From the NCBI RefSeq assembly GCF_012396365.1, contig NZ_JAAXPG010000023.1, forward strand, positions 62,001-126,000: 64,000 bases of DNA. Reading direction: 5' to 3'. The stretch comes from Nocardiopsis alborubida. GTDB taxonomy: Bacteria > Actinomycetota > Actinomycetes > Streptosporangiales > Streptosporangiaceae. Position 1 is the first letter of the stretch; each line of letters begins with the position of its first letter. Below, in pieces: positions 35,830-43,886 of the stretch. Position numbers and translations under genes: made by a program. A model generated the notes under the pieces. It made no database searches and was not told where the DNA came from. It saw only the letters and a program-made list of their open reading frames with translations.

Positions 35830-37505
35830 GAGGCGCTCCTGTACAGGTGTCCGGAGTCGAGGCTGAGCACGTCGCGGACCTCGGTGAGGGTCTCGGAGCG
35901 GTGGCTGATCATGATGACGACGCGGTCGCGGGCGACACGGTGCAGGGTCTGGATGACGTCCGCTGAACGGTCGGCGTCCAACGCGCTCGTCGGCTCGTCC
36001 ACCAGGAGGACCGGGCGCCGTGCCAGCAGTGCGCGGGCCAGGGCGAGGCGTTGACGCTGTCCGCCCGACAGGCTGGTACCGGCTTCGGTGACCTCGGTGT
36101 CGAGTCCGCGCGGGAAGCGCTGGATCTCGTCGAGGATTCCGGCGTCGCGGCAGGCCGCCACGAGGTCGGCTTCCGCGGTGGCGCCGGTGACCGCGAGGTT
36201 GTCGCGGATGGTCCCGGCGAAGAGCACCGGCCGCTGGGAGACCACGGCGATGTCGGAGGCGCGGAGCGGCCGACCGTCGAGGTCGATGCTTCCCGCACGC
36301 GGAACGAGGAAACCGAGGAGGAGGTCGAAGAGGGTGGACTTCCCCGCCCCGGAGGCTCCGACGATCGCGGTGAGGGAGCCCCTCCTGGCCGTCAGGTCGA
36401 GGTCGTGGACGACGTCGACGGGGGCGTCAGGGTAGCGAAAGCTCAGGCCGGTCACACGCAGCGCGTCCGCCGGTCGGTCCTCGACCGTCTGGCCGTCCCC
36501 GGGGTCGGACACGGCGTGGGCGGGGGACGCGGTGCGGGCGGAGGCGGCGCCGCGCTGTTCGGTGAAGGCCCCGATCCTCTTGAGGCCGGGGATCGCGGTG
36601 AGGCCGAGGAACCCGGCGTGCCAGTGCCGCGAGAGGTCCCGGACGGGGCGGAACGCCTCGGAGGAGAGCAGGAGGATCAGGTAGACCTCGACGGCGGGGG
36701 TCTGCCCGGTGACCGCGTGGACGACGGCGACGGCGGCGGCGGCGACCGCTCCCCCCTGGACGGCCGCGTCGGTGACGGCCGTCTCCCCCAGGGAGCCGCG
36801 CATCACCCGCTCCGTGGCCCTGCGCAGCGCCTCGGAGCGGCGGTCGAGGCGCTCGCGGGTACCGGACACATCGCCGAGCGTGCGCAGGGTGGCCATGCCG
36901 CGCAGGGACTCGAGCAGGTCGGCGCTGAGCGCCTCGTAGCTGTCCCAGTGGTCGAGTCCGCGCCGGGCCATCATCCGTTTCCACGCCATGGGACCCGCCA
37001 GGGCGAGCACGACCCCGGCGGCCACGCACAGTCCCGCCCACGGTGAGAGCCAGAACAGGGCGGCCACGAGGATCGGGCAGGTGAGGAACAGTTGCACGAC
37101 GGCGGGCACGTACTTGGAGACGTAGGAGTCGACACCGTCGACGCCGTCGCCGAGGCTGGCGCGCATCGAACCGTCCCGGGCCGCCGTGTCGTGCAGCCGC
37201 TCGGGCACGAGCACGGCCCGCATCGCGCGGCGGCGGACCGCCTGCCTGACCCGGCCGCCCAGACGTGCGGAGGCCGACGCCTGGGCCAGGGAGAGCACCA
37301 GGCGCGCCAGCGCGATCCCGAGGAGCAGCGACAGCGCGACGAGCACCTCCCGGGCCTGCCCGTGCAACACCGCCGACATCGACCAGGCGATCGCCGCGGC
37401 CTGCCCGGCGTAGGTGAGGAAGACGAGGACCAGAAGGGCCGCGCTCCGTGCCAGGAGCGCGGGAAACCGGGCCGCCTCCCGCCACAGCAGGGGGACGATC
37501 ATCAT
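35826..37505 (-). CDS. Exporter-type ABC transporter, CydD/IrtA-like half
   Basis: 559 aa from the ATG at 37505. Membrane domain (about 15-310) with the helices ALLVLVFLTYAGQAAAIAWSM and LFWLSPWAGLCVAAGVVLALAGP. ATPase domain with GASGAGKST, signature SLSGGQRQRLALARALL, Walker B VLLVDEPTSALD and switch ISHRSET. An upstream ATG at 37553 is in frame but its GAGAAGGA is too close; the ribosome-binding site is better placed for a 14-codon ORF that ends in an ATGA overlap with this start. With the CydC/IrtB-like partner it forms a heterodimeric transporter. It diverges from the second FecCD importer, sharing a Zur-like box. Confidence 0.88.
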   Translation of the reverse strand: MMIVPLLWREAARFPALLARSAALLVLVFLTYAGQAAAIAWSMSAVLHGQAREVLVALSLLLGIALARLVLSLAQASASARLGGRVRQAVRRRAMRAVLVPERLHDTAARDGSMRASLGDGVDGVDSYVSKYVPAVVQLFLTCPILVAALFWLSPWAGLCVAAGVVLALAGPMAWKRMMARRGLDHWDSYEALSADLLESLRGMATLRTLGDVSGTRERLDRRSEALRRATERVMRGSLGETAVTDAAVQGGAVAAAAVAVVHAVTGQTPAVEVYLILLLSSEAFRPVRDLSRHWHAGFLGLTAIPGLKRIGAFTEQRGAASARTASPAHAVSDPGDGQTVEDRPADALRVTGLSFRYPDAPVDVVHDLDLTARRGSLTAIVGASGAGKSTLFDLLLGFLVPRAGSIDLDGRPLRASDIAVVSQRPVLFAGTIRDNLAVTGATAEADLVAACRDAGILDEIQRFPRGLDTEVTEAGTSLSGGQRQRLALARALLARRPVLLVDEPTSALDADRSADVIQTLHRVARDRVVIMISHRSETLTEVRDVLSLDSGHLYRSAS

Positions 37506-37546
37506 GCGGCTGACTCCTCGATCTCGGCGACGATCCGGCAGTCCAT
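37502..37546 (-). CDS. 14-codon upstream ORF coupled to the exporter gene
   Basis: ATG 37546 has GAGAAGGA at an ideal distance. It encodes MDCRIVAEIEESAA and stops in an ATGA overlap with the exporter start at 37505. Too short for a domain call; it may be a leader peptide that sets translation of the transporter. One Cys at residue 3 is notable in a zinc-regulated operon. Confidence 0.45.
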   Translation of the reverse strand: MDCRIVAEIEESAA

Positions 37547-37620
37547 AGGTCATTCCTTCTCAAGTCATGACGCATCGGTCACGTGCGCCGATTCGTGTTC
37601 GCGGGGGACGAACGAGGCGC

Positions 37621-37657
37621 ACTTTACTTGAAAACGATTATCGTTTATATATAGCTT
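37621..37657. promoter_or_regulatory. Zur-like box B in overlapping divergent promoters
   Basis: TGAAAACGATTATCG (37629-37643), with a perfect AAACGAT-T-ATCGTTT core at 37632-37646. Rightward: -35 TTGAAA (37628-37633), 18 bp, -10 TAGCTT (37652-37657). Leftward: -10 TAAAGT (37621-37626, minus strand) with a weak -35. The box fills both spacers, so one bound dimer could shut off both directions. Confidence 0.8.
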
Positions 37658-37663
37658 TGACCC

Positions 37664-37762
37664 ATGGGCCCCCAGAACCTCCTCGTGGCCGACTGTCGTG
37701 CGGGCCGCACGTACACCGCCGATGCCACGGGATCCACCGGGCGGACACCGGCTCGTCGGTGA
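37664..37762 (+). CDS. Putative leaderless leader peptide (32 aa)
   Basis: The ATG at 37664 lies 6 bp after the -10 TAGCTT, so the mRNA would start at it. The peptide begins MGPQNLLVADCRAGRTYTAD and ends in GRTPARR; it has one Cys. It stops 165 bp before the permease start, and a very strong hairpin lies between. A leader peptide for attenuation is the simplest reading, but expression is unproven. Confidence 0.4.
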   Translation: MGPQNLLVADCRAGRTYTADATGSTGRTPARR

Positions 37763-37807
37763 TCGATCCCGAGGGGCACATCCCGGCTCCCTCTCCGCAC
37801 GGGCGCA

Positions 37808-37843
37808 CCGTCCGCGCGTCCGACGCGCCGGACGCGCGGACGG
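37808..37843 (+). promoter_or_regulatory. 15-bp hairpin in the 5' leader of the second importer operon
   Basis: CCGTCCGCGCGTCCG / CGGACGCGCGGACGG pairs perfectly around a 6-nt loop, 85 bp before the permease ATG. It lies between divergent genes, where no upstream gene needs terminating, so it may act as an attenuator. Confidence 0.6.
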
Positions 37844-37927
37844 GAACGCCGCGCTGGGGCTGGTCGACACCGCCGCCGGATCAGCACAGACCGCTCCACC
37901 GACGACCTGAGAGAGCCCCCGCGACAG

Positions 37928-39103
37928 ATGCCACAAGCAACCAACGGAAGACGCGTGTCGGCTTCCCTCCAACGCCTTCTGGCCAACGCGCGCCCCGGAG
38001 GGACGCCCCCCGGCGGCGCTCCGGCCCCGCCCGCCCCCGCGGCGAACACCCGGCGACGCGGCGTGCTCGCCGCCCGGACACTCGTTCCGGTCCTGGCTCT
38101 CGCGCTGCTGGCGGTGATGCTGGTGTCGACGAGCGTCGGCACGATCAACGTGCCCCCGGCGGACGCCCTGCGCATCGTCATCGGCCATCTGGTGCCCGGG
38201 ATGCCGTGGATGTCCGACGGGTCGCTGACGACGGTGCAGGACAACGTCGTCTGGCAGTTCCGGCTGCCCCGCGCGCTCCTGGCCGCGACCGCCGGTGCCG
38301 CGCTCGCCCTGGCCGGCGCGCTGATGCAGGCCGTGGTCCACAACTCCCTGGCCGAGCCCTACATCCTCGGCGTCTCCGCCGGTGCCGGGGTCGGCGCGGT
38401 GTCGTTCATCGTCCTGGGCGTCGGCACCAGCTCCCTCGGCATCGGGAGCTCGGCCTTCCTCGGCGCGCTCCTGGCCACCGCGGCCGTCTACACCCTGGCC
38501 CGCAAGAACGGGCGCATCGCACCCCAGCGCCTCATCCTCGCGGGCGTGGCCCTCGGCTCCCTCTTCAGCGCCGTGACCAGCTACCTGACCATCACCACCG
38601 ACGCCCAGAACGTCTTCGGCATCATGTTCTTCCTGCTGGGTTCGGTCTCCGCCGCCACGATGGGCCACCTCGCCCTGCCAGCGGCGGCGCTGCTCATCGT
38701 GACGCTCTACGCCGCGTTCCGCGCGCGGGCACTCAACGCCCTCCTCGTCGGCGACGACGCGGCCGCGTCCCTGGGCGTCAACGTCAACCGGCTGCGCAGC
38801 GCCACCCTCATCGCCGCGGCCCTGCTGACCGGATCGGTCGTCGCGGTCTCCGGAGGCATCGGCTTCGTCGGACTGGTCATCCCCCACATCGCGCGCATCA
38901 TCGTCGGTTCCGACCACCGCAGGCTGCTCCCCGTCGCCCTGCTCGGCGGGGCGGTGTTCCTCGCCACCTGCGACTTCCTGGCCCGGACCCTGGCCGATCC
39001 CTCGGAGATCCCCCTGGGTGTGCTCACCGCGATGGTCGGAGCGCCGTTCTTCCTGTGGCTGCTGCGGCGCGACCGCGCCGAAAGCGTGGGGATGGGCCGA
39101 TGA
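37928..39103 (+). CDS. FecCD-type ABC transporter permease (second importer)
   Basis: 391 aa with a 45-residue hydrophilic N-terminal extension, then about ten membrane helices. Family signatures: FRLPRALLAATAGAALALAGALMQAVVHNSLAEPYILGVSAGA (about 98-140), AAASLGVNVNRLR, VSGGIGFVGLVIPHIARIIVG (about 311-331), and EIPLGVLTAMVGAPFFLWLLRR. It is about 40% similar by eye to the permease at 30983. First gene of the permease-ATPase-binding-protein operon, downstream of Zur-like box B. It would import a metal chelate. Confidence 0.94.
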   Translation: MPQATNGRRVSASLQRLLANARPGGTPPGGAPAPPAPAANTRRRGVLAARTLVPVLALALLAVMLVSTSVGTINVPPADALRIVIGHLVPGMPWMSDGSLTTVQDNVVWQFRLPRALLAATAGAALALAGALMQAVVHNSLAEPYILGVSAGAGVGAVSFIVLGVGTSSLGIGSSAFLGALLATAAVYTLARKNGRIAPQRLILAGVALGSLFSAVTSYLTITTDAQNVFGIMFFLLGSVSAATMGHLALPAAALLIVTLYAAFRARALNALLVGDDAAASLGVNVNRLRSATLIAAALLTGSVVAVSGGIGFVGLVIPHIARIIVGSDHRRLLPVALLGGAVFLATCDFLARTLADPSEIPLGVLTAMVGAPFFLWLLRRDRAESVGMGR

Positions 39104-39936
39104 GAGTGGACATCGAGAACCTCGCCGCCCACCGCGGCGGGCGGCCCGTCGTCACCGACGTGAGCGTCTCGGTGCCCTCGGGCACCGTGCTCGGGCTGCT
39201 CGGACCCAACGGGAGCGGCAAGTCCACACTGCTGCGCGCCGTGTCGGGGCTCGCTCCCCCCTCGGCCGGACGCGTGCTCTTCGACGGCGCCGACATCGCC
39301 GCGCTGAACCGCAAGGAGCTGGCCCGCCAGGTGGCGGTGATGGCACAGGAGCACAGTGAGGAGTTCGAGATCCCCGTCCTCGACATGGTCCTGCTCGGGC
39401 GCATCCCGCACGGACGCGGGTACGGACGCGATTCCGACCACGACATCGCCCTCGCGCAGGAGGCCCTCACCCGCGTCGGCGCCGCGCACCTGGAGGCCCG
39501 CTCGTTCGCGGCCCTCTCCGGTGGCGAGCGCCAACGCGTGCTCTTCGCCCGCGCGCTCGCCCAGGACACACCCGTACTCGTCCTCGACGAGCCCACGAAC
39601 CACCTCGACATCGCCCATCAGCTCGAACTCCTCGATCTGGTCAGGGCCACCGAGCGCACCGTGATGGTCGCCCTGCACGACCTGAACCTGGCCGCGCGCT
39701 CCTGCGACGCCATCGGCGTCCTGGCCGAGGGGCGCCTGCTCTCCCTCGGCGCCCCGGACGAGGTGCTTCACACCGACCTGGTCCGCTCGGTCTTCGGCGT
39801 CGAGTCCACGGCCGTCGCCCATCCGCGTTCCGGACGGCGGCACCTCCTCTTCGACGCCCGCAGCCCGCTGAAGCCGGACGACCACGGCGACACGGATCCA
39901 TCCGCCCCCACCCAGGAAGAAATCACCACCCCATGA
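39100..39936 (+). CDS. Siderophore-type ABC transporter ATP-binding protein (second importer)
   Basis: 278 aa. Walker A GPNGSGKST begins at 35, signature LSGGERQR at 139-146, Walker B VLVLDEP at 159-165 followed by TNHLDIAHQLELL, and the switch His in ALHDLNLAARSCD. The ATG overlaps the permease stop (ATGA), and the stop overlaps the binding-protein start. The C-terminal 40 residues are polar and variable. Partner of the FecCD permease at 37928. Confidence 0.94.
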   Translation: MRVDIENLAAHRGGRPVVTDVSVSVPSGTVLGLLGPNGSGKSTLLRAVSGLAPPSAGRVLFDGADIAALNRKELARQVAVMAQEHSEEFEIPVLDMVLLGRIPHGRGYGRDSDHDIALAQEALTRVGAAHLEARSFAALSGGERQRVLFARALAQDTPVLVLDEPTNHLDIAHQLELLDLVRATERTVMVALHDLNLAARSCDAIGVLAEGRLLSLGAPDEVLHTDLVRSVFGVESTAVAHPRSGRRHLLFDARSPLKPDDHGDTDPSAPTQEEITTP

Positions 39937-40970
39937 CAGGCAACACCACCCGGGCCGGGTTCCGGCGCCGTTCCCTCACCCTCTCGACCGCGTGCGCCGC
40001 ACTCGCCGTGGTACCACTGGTGCTGACCGCCTGCGGTACCGGCGTCACCAGCGACCCGGCGGCCACCGAGGCCTCCGGACCGACCGTGACGATCACGAAC
40101 TGCGGACGGGAGCTGTCCTTCGACACCGTTCCCGGCAGCGTCGTCGGATTGATGCCCTCGCAGACCGAACTGCTCGTCCGCCTCGGTGTGCGGGACTCCC
40201 TCGTCGGCCAGGCCCAGACAGAGGTCTCGGCGCTGCCGGACGACATCGCCGACCAGGCCGCCGACATCCCGGTGGTCAGCGCGGACGCGCCGCCGACCCG
40301 CGAGGACCTCCTCGCTGTCGCCCCCGACTTCGTGGTCTCCCCCACCGAGTACGAGTTCACAGCCGAACAGGGCTTCGCCAGCATCGAGCAGCTCGACGAG
40401 AACGGCGCGCAGGCCTACGTCGCGACCGGTGGCTGCGCCGACCGCCGCAACACCGCGGAGGTCACCGACGTGCTGACGGACATCGCCGACCTCGGCGCCA
40501 TCCTGCGCGTCCCCGACGCGGCCGAGGAGCTCGCACAGGACACCGAGGAGCGGCTGGCCGCCGTGGAGGCCGCGATCAGCGACTCTCCGCGATCCACCGT
40601 CGCGCAGGTCTACGTCGAGGGCAACTCGCTGTCGGCCATCGGCGCGGGCATCGAGGCGGACATCATCAAGGCCGCCGGCGGCGACAACGTCTTCGACCCC
40701 GAGGCACCCGAGTTCGCCGACTTCTTCGCCGCCCAGATCAACCCCGAGGAGATCATCAGCCGCGCACCCGAGGCCATGGTGTTCGGCGTGAGCGGACCCC
40801 AGCACGAAGAGCAGACCCGCGAGTACCTCCGCAGCACGTTCCCCGACGTCCCGGCTGTGGAGGACGACGTCCTCATCGCCGTTCCCGCGAGTGACCTCTA
40901 CCCCGGCTCGCTGGGGAACATCGACGCCGTGGAGACGATCGCCCAGAAGCTCTACCCGGACGCGTTCTAG
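39933..40970 (+). CDS. Siderophore-type ABC substrate-binding lipoprotein (second importer)
   Basis: 345 aa. A twin-arginine-containing N-terminal region leads to the lipobox LTAC (Cys 34). The mature protein follows the FecB/BtuF pattern: VVGLMPSQTELLVRLGVRDSLVG (about 69-91), REDLLAVAPDFVVSPTEYE, the inter-lobe helix, then SAIGAGIEADIIKAAGGDNVF and YPGSLGNIDAVETIAQ. ATGA overlap with the ATPase gene. A perfect 15-bp terminator follows. The ligand is unknown; the Zur-like box upstream points to a zinc or related metallophore. Confidence 0.92.
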   Translation: MTGNTTRAGFRRRSLTLSTACAALAVVPLVLTACGTGVTSDPAATEASGPTVTITNCGRELSFDTVPGSVVGLMPSQTELLVRLGVRDSLVGQAQTEVSALPDDIADQAADIPVVSADAPPTREDLLAVAPDFVVSPTEYEFTAEQGFASIEQLDENGAQAYVATGGCADRRNTAEVTDVLTDIADLGAILRVPDAAEELAQDTEERLAAVEAAISDSPRSTVAQVYVEGNSLSAIGAGIEADIIKAAGGDNVFDPEAPEFADFFAAQINPEEIISRAPEAMVFGVSGPQHEEQTREYLRSTFPDVPAVEDDVLIAVPASDLYPGSLGNIDAVETIAQKLYPDAF

Positions 40971-40982
40971 CGTCTCGTTCGA

Positions 40983-41025
40983 CCCCGACCCGTGGCCTGG
41001 ACACCGCTCCGGCCACGGGTCGGGG
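40983..41025 (+). terminator. Strong intrinsic terminator
   Basis: Perfect 15-bp stem CCCCGACCCGTGGCC / GGCCACGGGTCGGGG with a 13-nt loop, starting 12 bp after the binding-protein stop. Confidence 0.85.
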
Positions 41026-41195
41026 CGTTCCCCGGACACCGTCCTGAGGTGCCCCGAGGCCTGCGGAAAGAGGCGTGACGGGCGGCAGGGGTCCGGTGGG
41101 CCGCCCCGCACACCGGCCACCACGTACCCACGCGGATCCCGCTCCTGCCCTCGCGCTTCGGCCTCCTGCTGCCGATGCCGCTGACTGAGGTCAGG

Positions 41196-41258
41196 GCGGG
41201 GTGGGCCGCGGACGCGCCGACCGGTCCGGTGGCGTCGGGCCCGGTGGCCTCGGCGGCG
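41196..41258 (-). pseudogene. Fragment of a PucR-type regulator 3' end
   Basis: 56 of 63 bases match 63060-63122, the codons for the C-terminal 20 or so residues of the PucR regulator at the right edge of the window (AEATG..., then SAAHLAL). Six of the seven differences are transitions. No other part of the gene is here, so it is a short remnant in the gap between the two convergent transport operons. Confidence 0.55.
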
Positions 41259-41297
41259 CCCCCTCTCCCGTGTCGTTCGCGTCTGTCGCCCCGCCCT

Positions 41298-42221
41298 TCA
41301 GGGCTGTGACGGCGCCCTGGCCCCTTCCCCTGGCTCTGCGGAATCGACGTGCGTTCCGGGAGCGGGCGCGTCGGCCCGCCTTCTGCGTCGCACCAGTCGG
41401 CTCACCAGGCCGTGCCTGGGCGCCGTGAACCAGGTCAGCAGGAACATCCCGGTCAGGACCAGGACGATCATGCCGCCCGCGGCCAGGTTGAGGGCGTAGG
41501 ACGCGTACAGACCGGCGAGGGAGCCGAGACCGCCCAGGGCCGGTGCCAGCAGCATCATCGTCCCCAACCGGTCGGTGAGCAGCCGCGCCGTCGCCGCGGG
41601 GGTGATCAGCAGCGCCAGCACCAGGATGTTGCCCACCGCCTGGAGGGACACGACGATCGCCAGGGTCACCATCACGTAGAGGAGCAGATCGAGGGCGAAG
41701 ACGGGCAGGCCCATGGCCCTGGCGCTCTCCCGGTCCAGGCCGACCGTCACCAGCTCCTTGTGGACCAGCAGGGCGACCAGCAGCAGGCCGGCCCCGATGA
41801 CCGCGATGTTGCGCACGTCGGCGTCGGCGATCCCGAGTATGGACCCGAACAGGAAGGACTCCAGCGATCCCCCGTAGCCGGGGGCGGTGCTCAGGATGAC
41901 GATGCCGAGGCCGAAGGCGCCGGCGAAGAACACCCCGATGACGCTGTCCTCCTTCAGCCTCCGGTTCTGGGAGAACACCGCCACCAGGACCGCGGTCACC
42001 ACACCCGCGACGGCGCCTCCCAGGACAAGGTTCGCCCCCAGGACGAAGGACACGGCGACACCGGGGAAGACCGCGTGGGCCACGGCGTCGCCGATGAAGG
42101 ACATACCGCGCAGCACCACGTGGGAGCCGATCACCCCGCAGACGGCACCGGACATCAGGGCCACCAGGAAGGCCCGCAGCCAGAAGGAGTACTCCCAGGG
42201 GGACGTGAGGAACTCGATCAA
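41298..42221 (-). CDS. znuB: Metal ABC transporter permease (ZnuB-like, anchored-repeat type)
   Basis: 307 aa with about eight membrane helices. Signatures of the ABC-3 (zinc/manganese) permease family: SGAVCGVIGSHVVLRGMSFIGDAVAHAVFPGVAV (about 23-56), the SLESFLFGSILG segment, and VSLQAVGNILVLALLITPAATARLL (about 205-229). A basic C-terminal tail follows. TTG start overlaps the ATPase stop. Last gene of the anchored-repeat operon that begins at 48802. It would carry Zn2+ (or Mn2+) into the cytoplasm. Confidence 0.93.
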   Translation of the reverse strand: MIEFLTSPWEYSFWLRAFLVALMSGAVCGVIGSHVVLRGMSFIGDAVAHAVFPGVAVSFVLGANLVLGGAVAGVVTAVLVAVFSQNRRLKEDSVIGVFFAGAFGLGIVILSTAPGYGGSLESFLFGSILGIADADVRNIAVIGAGLLLVALLVHKELVTVGLDRESARAMGLPVFALDLLLYVMVTLAIVVSLQAVGNILVLALLITPAATARLLTDRLGTMMLLAPALGGLGSLAGLYASYALNLAAGGMIVLVLTGMFLLTWFTAPRHGLVSRLVRRRRRADAPAPGTHVDSAEPGEGARAPSQP

Positions 42222-42970
42222 TTCTCCACCCCCAGCACGTGCAGGAGCCGGTCGGAGCCGGTGACCCCGAAGGCCCTGAGCCAGACAGCCGGATCGCGCA
42301 GTTCCTCGGCGCTTCCCTGGGCCACCACGGACCTGTTCAGCAGCACCAGCCGCCCGCAGGAACGGGCGGCCGCGGACAGGTCGTGCGTGGTCATGAGCAG
42401 TGCGGTCCCTTCCGCGGCCAACCGGGTGAACAGTCCGTCGAGGAGTTCCTGGGTGGGCACGTCCAAGCCCGTGTACGGCTCGTCCAGGAGCAGCAGCCGC
42501 GGTCGCAGGGCCAGCGCGCGGGCGACCAGGACGCGCTGGCGCTGTCCGCCGGAGAGCTCCCCCACCGGGCGGTCGCGCAGGTCCGTCATGTCCACCCGCT
42601 CCAGGGCCTCGGCCACGGCCGCGCGGTCGTCGCGCCGGGGAGGGCGCAGCCACCCGATGCGGTGCGTCCGCCCGGTCATGACCGCACCCGCCACCGAGAC
42701 CGGGAAGTCCCAGGCGAACTCGTGGCGCTGGGGGACGTAGCCGATGGTCCCCCTGCTACCGGCCGCCGGAGCCCCGGAGATCCGTACCCGTCCTCCCGCC
42801 GGGGGCACCAGTCCCAGGACGACCCGGAGCAGGGTCGTCTTGCCCGCGCCGTTGGGGCCGATCAGGCCGACGGTCTCCCCGGCGGCGACGCTCATGGTCA
42901 CCCCGGTCAGCACCCTGCGACCGGCCAGGTCGACGGCCACGTCCTCCACGTCGAGCACACCGGCGGTCAT
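42218..42970 (-). CDS. znuC: Metal ABC transporter ATP-binding protein (ZnuC-like)
   Basis: 250 aa. Walker A GPNGAGKT at 38-45, signature LSGGQRQR at 139-146, Walker B LLLLDEP at 159-165, switch His in TTHDLS. The segment GTIGYVPQRHEFAWDFPVSVAGAVMTGR is typical of the zinc/manganese importer ATPases (MntB/ZnuC). The ATG overlaps the stop of the membrane-anchored repeat protein, and the stop overlaps the permease start, so expression is tightly coupled to the surface components. Confidence 0.94.
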   Translation of the reverse strand: MTAGVLDVEDVAVDLAGRRVLTGVTMSVAAGETVGLIGPNGAGKTTLLRVVLGLVPPAGGRVRISGAPAAGSRGTIGYVPQRHEFAWDFPVSVAGAVMTGRTHRIGWLRPPRRDDRAAVAEALERVDMTDLRDRPVGELSGGQRQRVLVARALALRPRLLLLDEPYTGLDVPTQELLDGLFTRLAAEGTALLMTTHDLSAAARSCGRLVLLNRSVVAQGSAEELRDPAVWLRAFGVTGSDRLLHVLGVEN

Positions 42971-43860
42971 GACTCCCTCCCGTTCCGGGCACGACGGCCC
43001 AGGAGCAGTCCCAGCAGGACGGCCGACACGAGGAGCACGACCGCTCCCGCGCCGCCCGCGGCCCACACCCACCCGGGCAGGCCGCCGGTGCCGCCCTCGG
43101 CGACGCCGTCCGGGGCCTGGGCCGGCGCCCGCTGCGCCAGCAGGTCGAACGCGGCCTCGGGGTTCTCCTCGCCCGCGTGGACGGCCAGGAACCCGCGGTC
43201 CGCCACCTGTTCCCCGTCGAGCGTGGTGGCGCTCATCCCGACGTCCAGCAGGTAGGTGCCCGGGGCGGTGAAGGACCAGTTCCCGTGAGCGTGGGTACCC
43301 AGGTCCACGCCGGTCTCCTGCGGCAGTTCCCCGCCGCCGTCGAAGACGATCCGCGGATCCCCGAAGTCGGTGTTGAGGAACAGGGTGAAGTCCCCCGGCC
43401 CCTCCACACCGTGCAGGGTCCAGGTGACCTCGCGGTCGACCGAGGAGGCGACCTCCGGGTCCTGGGTGTTCCATCCGGGCCACAGCACGCCGTCCTGTTG
43501 GACCTGGGGCAGCATCCACACCTGGTCGCCCGGGGCGCCCAGGAAGGAGAAGCGTTCGTCGTCGGGGACGTCCACGGTGGCGGTGTCGGTGACCTGGAGG
43601 ACCACGTCGGGCAGGTCCCGCCACACCGCCGGGGAGACGGTGTCGTCGCGGACCTGGAGCGTCCACTCCCCGTCCACGAAGCGCGGGCCGAGATCGACGT
43701 GGCCGTCAGCGATGACCGCCCGCCCCTGTGCCTGCGACTCGCCGGAGTGGACCGTGCCGCCCCCGTCCGTGTCCTGGGCGGCGGCCGCGGCCGGGGGCGA
43801 CACCAGCAGCGCCACGCCGGCGAAGGCCGTGGCGGATCGAGCCCATGGGCCTGTGCGCAT
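42967..43860 (-). CDS. Membrane-anchored choice-of-anchor M domain protein
   Basis: 297 aa. Sec signal peptide (about 1-30), one choice-of-anchor M/actinobacterial surface-anchored repeat domain (about 45-235) with the recurring landmarks GHVDLGPR, FSFLGAPGDQVWMLPQVQQ, LWPGWNTQ, GPGDFTLFLNTDFGDP and GTHAHGNWSFTAPGTYLL, then a membrane helix (about 265-288) and a basic tail GRRARNGRES. There is no LPXTG-type motif, so it is held in the membrane rather than linked to the wall. It sits between the binding protein and ZnuC and may be the final station of a surface relay. Confidence 0.9.
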   Translation of the reverse strand: MRTGPWARSATAFAGVALLVSPPAAAAAQDTDGGGTVHSGESQAQGRAVIADGHVDLGPRFVDGEWTLQVRDDTVSPAVWRDLPDVVLQVTDTATVDVPDDERFSFLGAPGDQVWMLPQVQQDGVLWPGWNTQDPEVASSVDREVTWTLHGVEGPGDFTLFLNTDFGDPRIVFDGGGELPQETGVDLGTHAHGNWSFTAPGTYLLDVGMSATTLDGEQVADRGFLAVHAGEENPEAAFDLLAQRAPAQAPDGVAEGGTGGLPGWVWAAGGAGAVVLLVSAVLLGLLLGRRARNGRES

Positions 43861-43886
43861 CTTTCCTCTTCCGTCTCTCACCGGGT

